In this document: piece by piece, positions 56,825 through 64,000 of the stretch
Numbering within the stretch: the first letter of the stretch is position 1
Layout of the letters: every line of letters begins with the position of its first letter
Origin: Hysterangium stoloniferum
Lineage: Eukaryota; Basidiomycota; Agaricomycetes; Hysterangiales; Hysterangiaceae
Direction of reading: 5' to 3'
Assembly (NCBI GenBank): GCA_015178975.1
Contig: WHVD01000012.1
Span: 992,001-1,056,000 of the forward strand
Length of the DNA stretch: 64,000 bases
Program-made: the position numbers and the translations under genes
Notes under the pieces: generated by a model
What the model saw: the letters and a program-made list of their open reading frames with translations, nothing else
The model's database searches: none
What the model was told of the DNA's origin: nothing

Positions 56825-58385
56825 ATGCTGCAACCCACAATCATAACTGCAGGGCAGGCAGCAAAGTTCATAGCACTTTTCAAAGGCAATGTCATAGCCT
56901 TAAACGGATACCGTGAGTGCAGTTAAAACATATATTGGTAACTTAGATAAACGATCCAAATATTGGAATGTTTAGTGCCGGGATTAACATGGGTGTTATA
57001 TGATTATTGTAAGTTTGCATCGAAATTATTCAGAACCCTGCTTAGCGTGTTGATACAGTCGAGACTCTTGAAGATGAGGCAAGTCATTTGTTAGGAAATC
57101 AGTTCACCCCTCACTTAGGCCTATCCTCACTGTTACTGGTAGGTTGAGTATGTCTGGGTGCGTTGTATTACCATAACCAAAACACTATGCCATTGACTGT
57201 CGTAAATAAATTAGCCACAAAAATGGAATATAGGAAAAATACTTTACATGTGGGCGAGTGCCATTCAATGTACGATATCATAATGTATGTGCTTATATCC
57301 TTGTTAAAAAGATCCGGTATTATGGAATCGCACTCTTAATATTTGACGTCACGCAAATCCAACTTTTTACCCGCCCCGGGATAGCGACGGATAATGTGTA
57401 GGCCCGTTATGCAGGCTCGCCTACGCAACCCCTGACTCCAGTCCGAACTAGTTGTATCGCAATGGATCCAACTACACGTCTCGCCGGTGCGATCCTTCTG
57501 TGGGCAATAGAGATTGCCATGCAATTTCGGATATACGCCTTGTACAAGCGATCGTACAGAGTGAGAGAAGCGGAGCATCCACACTCTGTGTATTCTCACG
57601 TTCGCAATAGGTTGGACTCTTCAACTTTGCGCTATTCTTGGCGTCCATTGCAGCATTCCTTTGGGTCCTTATCCATAATGCAGTTCGTCAAAGGGCAGTG
57701 ATAGCAGAGGCCATACATTTGCCTCTTCCTGGTTGTCCATCCATTCATTCTGGCATCGAATGGCTTCAATGGGTTCCTGGTTAGTAGAAATATTAACATT
57801 TCCTGGTTTAAAATTCCCTAAAATCCCAGGCGCTTCAAGCAACAATTTTTGAAGGCGTCCTATTTGGCTGGGCTCTATATAAAACTCTGCAGTCCACGGT
57901 TGGAAGGTGGCAAAGTGGTTCAAGTATATCACTTTATGCGACAATCTTACGTGACAACGTCCTTTATTTCTTTGGGTACGTCGCATGCTACCAGAAAGTA
58001 AAGCGAGTCGGCCACGTACTTATAAAGCGTGGCAGAATTTCTTGTTTATTGATCTTCAATAACCTGATGGTTGTGGTGCGTTTAATTACTGTTCAACCCC
58101 CAGTACAGTAAATGAACCATAGTCACTTAAAAGGGCGTCACCAAGATTCCTTGGTTTAGTTACTCGTAAGCACTAATTTAAAGCTATTTGAAAAATGTTA
58201 AAGCAGTTCCTTCTTATAGGCCATTTCATGCCGCAATGGAAATCATGACTTCCCGTATGCTCATAAATTTGTATAAAGCAGCGGCTGCACTAGCAGGCGA
58301 GAAAGGTACACCAATTTGGAGCAGCAATGGTCAAGCTCAAACATCTACAGGGCTGCTGTTTTCGTTGGGCGAGCATACGACATAA
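56825..58385 (+). CDS. DUF6533-type multi-pass membrane protein
   Basis: Spliced host gene. Exon 1 56825-56912 (MLQPTIITAGQAAKFIALF); exon 2 56976-57008 (PGLTWVLYDY); exon 3 57059-57078 (FETLEDE, with a GC donor). Then an unresolved part and an exon ending at 57560 (ILLWAIEIAMQFRIYALYKR); exon 57611-57779 (LFNFALFLASIAAFLWVLIH, then GCPSIHSGIEWLQWVP); exon 57840-57975 (FEGVLFGWALYK, then ILRDNVLYFFG); last exon 58220-58385 (MTSRMLINLYKAAAAL), stop 58385. Phases agree across the last junctions. The order YDY-LEDE, RIYALY, GC...WVP, DNVLYFF, SRMLINL is that of fungal DUF6533 proteins. Function unknown. No stops seen in the assigned exons. Confidence 0.7.
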
Positions 58386-60240
58386 TACAGTGGTATTCAT
58401 ACCATATATCCTTCGCCTGTCTTCACCTGAGAGTTCCCCCCACAGTATCCGAAAGTAAATTGAAAAAGATGACGGGTGGTAAACATTACTTTGTGGTTAT
58501 TCTTTGTGGTATACCAGTGTACTATCTATATCAACTATTTAAATATTGTTATATATAAACTCAAGGTCGTTGTCAATTGCATAGTCTACATGTAAGTAGG
58601 CGACACATCTCTCTCTCGCTCTGAAAAGGACGCGAAATATCTAAGGCTCTAAGGCGAAATACTACGAATAGGGTCAGAGCTGGCTGTTGTTCTTAGTCTC
58701 ATCGGATCCAACAAACTTGGTCCAGCTTAAGCAGGTCTATTTGAAGCTAGATACACTTCAATAGTAATTAGAAAGTGCGGTCTTGGACTGGGCTCAGGCC
58801 GAGACTTCTGGTTGGTTAAAACCTTGCGAGGAATTTTGGCCGGGCAATGTATGAACAGTGTCCCCCTAGTGCATCAAATATTTTTTGAAGTGGCTAACAG
58901 AAGAGGCTCGCCGAAAGTGGGACGTGTAAGTGGTAAAAAAATTCTCGTCAGTAATGCTTCCGGCCCGAAGGTCGCTGTTCAATGTAAGTTGTTAACTTCC
59001 ACCTATAATGTTCATCAAATGCCGTTTTGCACTATCGTTTTTTCCTACGAGTGCCTCATCGTAAGTCAATTGACGATCTGGCTGAGAAAGGTTTTTCAGT
59101 CCTGCAGATATAAGACCTGCTTTGACTGATCATGATATTCATTTTCACCGGCTTCCGTTTATTGCTGATGTCTTCCAAACTCAAGAGAAGATCCGAGCGA
59201 AGGAACAGCATCTAAGAGCCCATAATGGAAATAGATGTTGCAACGATTATATTTATCCTTTCATAACCAAAACAAGCCTCGAAATCTCACAAGGAACGGC
59301 CACAGCGTTAAACAACTGTCATTTCGGTGATTGCCTTTAGAAAAGCGAGCGCTCGCAAAGGCTGGCTTGGCTGTACGCAGTTTATCCGTCAGCTTATTCG
59401 AAACCATATAATTCTGTATAAAATATTTACAACTAGAATATGGCCATCAGGATGCAATCAGTCCGCAGTTGGCACCATAACCCGGTTGTCATGGTCCTGC
59501 TGCATATAATCATAATCATTATTGATCAGACTGGTAATATTTTTATTGAATATTCAACAATGATGGCACGCAGGCAACCCAATGATAACTATAAATTTTG
59601 GCTACATTTAGTTTCGTCATTATAGATGTTGATCTAATAAGACTTAGGAAAACCCCAAACGTGCTGTGATATATAATTTTTGGGCAAGGTGAATATAGCA
59701 AAGTGAAGGGAAAAAAAGACTAAAAGAAAATGTACGATGTCATCTCCCTCGGACAGCTACGATTCGAGGAACAAGCATGATAACGTTCAACATTGTCTAC
59801 ATGAAATCCACCGATGTTTGCACAATGCATTTAATTGAAAAACATGTAAGATCGTAAGAAATGATGCGTAGAATCAACGGAGTATCTTATTCCTCCACCC
59901 CTCCTACGTGTTCAGGTCGATACACATGAAAATACATAGTTTTATAAAACACATACATGACAACTCGTTCGCTATAAATAAGCATTAGCAACGTTGCCCA
60001 GCATAAAGAATAACAAACACTTACCAAGCCTTAAACGCGGCCTCTGCGGCGAAATACTCTCCTAAATTAATATACGGTCGATCAGCTCCAGGACATAGCA
60101 ATTGATGTGGTCTTTATTGTTGAAATCAAATCTCGAAGCTCATGAGAATCACAAGCAAAAGATAAATATAATTCCCGTTTGACCCTGCCTCTCGTAAGAG
60201 GGAAACGGATAGCGGAAGGACAAGAAGGTGTTTTATACAA
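58386..60240. other. Host-like sequence, no gene assigned
   Basis: Open frames at 58812-59129 (NRRGSPKVGRVSGKKILVS, followed by a GTAAGT donor at 58984) and 59122-59340 (RLPFIADVFQTQEKIRAKEQ) have host-like composition and could be exons of a decayed gene. On the minus strand, 60108-60031 (RPYINLGEYFAAEAAFKAW) ends in a GTAAGT donor. None belongs to a family I recognise. Confidence 0.3.
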
Positions 60241-60464
60241 TATAGGGGCTAGAATTTATTATATACATTGAGTTTGATAACTGTAGCATCATTGTTGGCT
60301 GCTGTTAAGTGAGATGATGTGAATGATTTATCTGAGGTACATATGTTGTATTGCTTTGATAACTCTGTCTAGTATCTTTTCTCATAAACATTAATCTAGA
60401 CTATAGTGTCCACAGTTGCAATACACTTATTCCCAAATTCACAATTTGCCCATGATCTTGAACC

Positions 60465-61879
60465 TTGTTAATTCAATCAGTACATGAGTGGATGGATGCT
60501 CTATGTGAAGATCTGGTCCCAGGAACTCCATGGAGTATTTTCTGGATACAATATCAGGTCCCCAACCATCTTCTGAACTAGTGTCAAGATCCAGAATCCA
60601 CCAGAACCTGATCCTCATCCCTCAAGTACCCTTTACCTCAGTCCCCAGTCAGATATTCCACTCACAACTAGACACTTTATCTTATGTCCCAGAACCTGTT
60701 GGACTCCACCCTTTCCCAGCTAGCATCTCCAAGTGCCTTTGGTCATTTCCCAACCTGGTCTCTGTCCAGACTCCCAGTGTTCCTATAGATGATTCAGTAA
60801 TCCATTTATGGACAATATAGGATATCCTGTAGATATCCCAACTTGATTCCTTTGTCCTGCATTTAGTAACTGACTGGTTGACAGATGATCATTTGTTTGT
60901 TTATTATTCCTGCCCTCATTCCTTGATCTGTCCTAGTCCTTGTTCCTCATTTATCTGACTGGTTATTATATGCTTAGTTTGGAAACATTTCCAAATGTGT
61001 TTTATTATACTTTCAGATTTGTAGTACAATAAGGGGAACAACTATATAGTCTTCCATAGGAGGATAGTCAAAATTCATTGAATATACAAAATTTTATGAA
61101 AAACTCCTCATATTTTCAAGTGAGACTACTTCCTCTGGCTATGACTACATGTTTTAGAGGTTTATATTTCATTACCCCAAAATTTGATCTTTAAGACTTG
61201 TATGCTCTTTTAAAATATGCAGAAATGTCATGGTTATACAAGATTATCTGGGTTGTTACCTAATCTTTGGGATAAAATGCATTCTCTAGTATCTCCATGA
61301 CTTTTAAAATGTCCACAAACATTATAGTTAACCAAAATTATTTGGGTTATGACTTAATATTTGGGATGAAATGCATTCTCTTGTATATTATGCAAACTTT
61401 CAAATATAGTTCATATAATTTAAATTTATTTGGTTTAGAAAGTTAACCAGAACTATCTGGCCAACCAATCCATGTTGTGGAATTTATCCCCAAAAGGATA
61501 ATCTATATATGCTCCATAGTCATGTACTTACTCTCCAGTTTGAATCTCAAATTGGTCTCAACTTAGTCTAATCTACTCCTTTGGTCTTTCTGTCCACTTG
61601 ATTTCTGGAACCCCACAGAACTCCAGGTATCTATACCTTTCATGTAATCATCTGTCAGCTTGAAATAAGGACACCCAAATGTGTGTATGAAGGCACAGCA
61701 CATAAGCTGAAGCCAAGTCCTTCTCCTACCCTGGGAATATACCAATATCCCCCAGATCATTTCCCAGGAACTCCATGGACTGTTCTCTGGAGTATCTCCT
61801 TGGAAATCCCTGAACCATTTCCAGAAACTCTTGGAATATCCATCAGAAAACCCGGGTAGATTCCTGCACTTACATAACA
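60465..61879 (+). repeat. Diverged LTR (start approximate)
   Basis: Ends CTGCACTTACATAACA. Contains CCAGACTCC/CCACC-type units, TATATAG at about 61036, and the U5 motif at 61687-61720 with AAGGAC upstream and GTCCTT downstream. Related to 11706-12886. No TSD found. Confidence 0.6.
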
Positions 61880-62400
61880 GTAGATACAAACTACCACTCA
61901 TTCACCTTACCTAGCATCATGTTTTATTTTTCCCATTTAATTATCTTTGACAAAACCTTTTTTGTGTTTTCAGACATCATTCTGATTTCCAGATGCAAAG
62001 CTAAGTCAACAGCTGAAGCTGATCCTGTTTTCCTCAGATTCCACTCATGTTGCCCTGCCTGATCCTTGTTTTGTCCTGCCCCAGGTTTGTTCAGCTCCCA
62101 ATCATTTCTGAATGTTCTGGATGGACTAATTTCCCACAGCACCGGGTGTTTAAATAAGTGCCAAAGTTCCTGGGAGCTTATGTAGTTGCTTAACTAGGTA
62201 ATTCACTAACTACTGTACCTACAGTGCTGGAAAAAATACTACAAATTTCAGGAGAATATAAGGAGTAACATAAAATATCATAAGACTATAATGTCATTCA
62301 TACTCTAACAAATTCACTGACTGACACATTGATTGATATAAATACATCATTACAAGCTTAATAAACCCTTGTAGTTTGTGTATTTACATGAAGCCAACTC
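61880..62400. other. Transposon flank, unassigned
   Basis: A minus-strand frame (61924-62142) encodes a charged peptide with GAGQNKDQAGQHEWNL; I do not recognise it. Otherwise AT-rich non-coding sequence. Confidence 0.3.
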
Positions 62401-63420
62401 ATACTATCTTTCTAATATTCTGCCCCATCAGTGGTGAAGTTGGGTTCCCAAGTTTTCCACCATTCATTGAGGTATGTTAATTATATTAAATACTTATAAC
62501 ATTTATTGATTGTTTCCAGGTAATACAACATATAGTGTTTAATGCCCCTTACTTTCACTGACTTTATCAGTTATTTTGATTCCTTTCTTCTTAACAAGGT
62601 GCTCACTACAACCAAATTGTTCTTCTAGGCAAAATTGCCCTGTCTCATGCCTCACCTTTCAGCTTCTCACATTCAAAATATCTCTGAAAGGCCACTGGTG
62701 AACTGTGAAAAAGAATTGTTAGCATTAATCCTCTTCTGTTGCTCAAGATTCAAGAAGTTTTGGTTGACCAGCATGAACTAGCTCTGTACTGGCCATTCCC
62801 ACACACACCTGCAATGAAGAGAACTAACTTTTTGGGTTTCTAATCCAAAACCCCCCAGAATATCTTTTGGTCTCTGGAGAGGCTTTCTATGATCTTGAAA
62901 GATTATCCAGAGATCCTCATCCATCTAACTTGCCTTATACTGCCACTTTAAGGTTGTCAGTTTGTGCACTGTCAATGTCTGGGTGATTTCAAGCATGTTA
63001 CATCACATTGCCAAGCCAAGATGGCAGGTGGCCTATTTGCTCAAAATGAGGAAAGGAAACTCATTCCTTGTATGATTGCCAGCAAGTCTTTGTAGAAATC
63101 TCCACTAAAGGCACTTATATGGATGCTTTCTGGAGATAGACCCAAGATGGAATACCGAGATTCAGAGCTGGATCCAGTCATCATCTATCAGAAACATCCT
63201 TGTGTACTTCTTGTGTTGTTGTTGCTCCATATTGCTTTTGATAATGAAAAGTATGTGGTCCTTCATGGTCTGACCATTCATGTAAATTGTTTGCAGCAAC
63301 TGTTGATTATCATGCATTTTTGGAGTTTTAAGCTACCAGGGAAAGTTTCACTATGTGTGCAAATTTTCCATGGCTTTGAAGGACTTTCCAGAGTACCTCA
63401 TCATGATAGTTAGGTATTTG
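62400..63420 (+). pseudogene. Degraded retroelement pol fragment
   Basis: LVNCEKELLALILFCCSRFKK (62698-62760) looks like the RNase H segment of gypsy elements (EKELLAI). Downstream frames are short; one at 63123-63413 has no known motif. Too decayed to classify further. Confidence 0.4.
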
Positions 63421-64000
63421 TCTGGGGGTAGTGGTTTTTGCTTTGTCTATGACACTGTGAAACATAAATGACTCATTCTACTGGTACCAGTTGAGATAGG
63501 AACCCAACCATACATTCAAGACAATCAAGGAGAACTCATTGAGTTTCCCTATATGGCAGAACCACTTCCAATGTATAGTTCATGTTTACCCATCCACTCA
63601 GTTCACACTCACCCACCCACCACAGGCCAAATAGGGTTGGCTAAATGAATATAACTAGCTATATACATTCAATACACAGTATACATATATACCATGGGTG
63701 TGGGGTTATCTCATGGTTCTGTTGCAGCACCCTTTGGGCATCATGTTAAACAGGTCACTCCACCCATGCCAATATCAAAATACCATATAGTCCATGGCAT
63801 TTTCAATGTCAGCACTGTTCTTGAGTTGCAGTGTAGGTGTGAAATTGTGCTTGTGAGGGTTATTGGGACTCACTCAATACATACATACATCTCTGCCTTT
63901 CTGCCTGCCCTGGCTGAGCACACAAGTGTCTTGACCCTGCTCATAACTAAAGAGTGTGATTGCCATTTAACTTATGTTTTGTGCCCTTGCTTGAACTGTT
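63421..64000. other. No supportable gene; possible LTR motif at the edge
   Basis: The last 35 bp (AACTTATGTTTTGTGCCC) resemble the reverse of the U5 motif core, so another LTR may begin at the window edge. Nothing else supported. Confidence 0.3.

Overview
This window comes from a nuclear genome of a filamentous fungus, most likely a basidiomycete. Support for this comes from a host gene with introns of about 50-60 bp encoding a DUF6533-type membrane protein (a family typical of Agaricomycetes), from chromodomain Ty3/gypsy and Ty1/copia retroelements, and from Tc1/mariner transposons. I see no bacterial or plasmid features. Host genes occupy only two or three islands: a poorly defined one at 0.5-3.6 kb, one at 25.1-29.8 kb and one at 55.8-60.2 kb. 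Everything else is a graveyard of transposable elements inserted into one another.

Layout. 3.67-10.6 kb: Gypsy pol relic, then LTR - gag - LTR - second gag relic - LTR. 10.6-13.8 kb: three LTRs packed together, one inserted in a 17-bp minisatellite. 13.9-17.1 kb: Gypsy A (+), a chromovirus with an in-frame Gag-RT deletion fusion. 17.15-18.06 kb: truncated Tc1 transposase. 19.09-24.75 kb: Gypsy C (-), the best preserved element, with two 393-bp LTRs and a perfect target-site duplication (TSD). 24.99 kb: tRNA-like sequence. 26.7-28.6 kb: unrecognised spliced host gene, whose 5' part is duplicated at 2.2-3.6 kb. 30.1-37.0 kb: gypsy fragments and Gypsy D (+) carrying two solo LTRs. 37.4-40.8 kb: a Tc1 element inside a solo LTR inside another solo LTR inside a minisatellite. 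41.0-42.7 kb: 17-bp minisatellite and a broken ankyrin-repeat gene joined to the integrase of Gypsy B (-, 42.67-50.85 kb). Gypsy B is itself cut by two inverted copies of a 676-bp DNA element and several solo LTRs. 50.85-52.66 kb: remains of another chromovirus 3' end. 52.9-55.76 kb: copia gag relics with a solo LTR. 56.8-58.4 kb: intact-looking DUF6533 gene. 60.2-64 kb: degraded LTR and pol fragments.

Solo LTRs dominate, so LTR-LTR recombination has been frequent. Many coding frames are closed by TGA codons that look like C-to-T changes at CpG sites, so old copies have been eroded mostly by transitions. The most interesting patterns are: a conserved, apparently structured U5 motif shared by at least 14 LTR copies of several families; antisense ORFs just downstream of the chromodomain, or just upstream of the 3' LTR, in three elements; a 676-bp non-autonomous DNA element with GGAGG ends and 3-bp TSDs; and the ankyrin-integrase fusion.

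All coordinates and identities were read by hand. Family names rest on recognised motifs, not on database searches.
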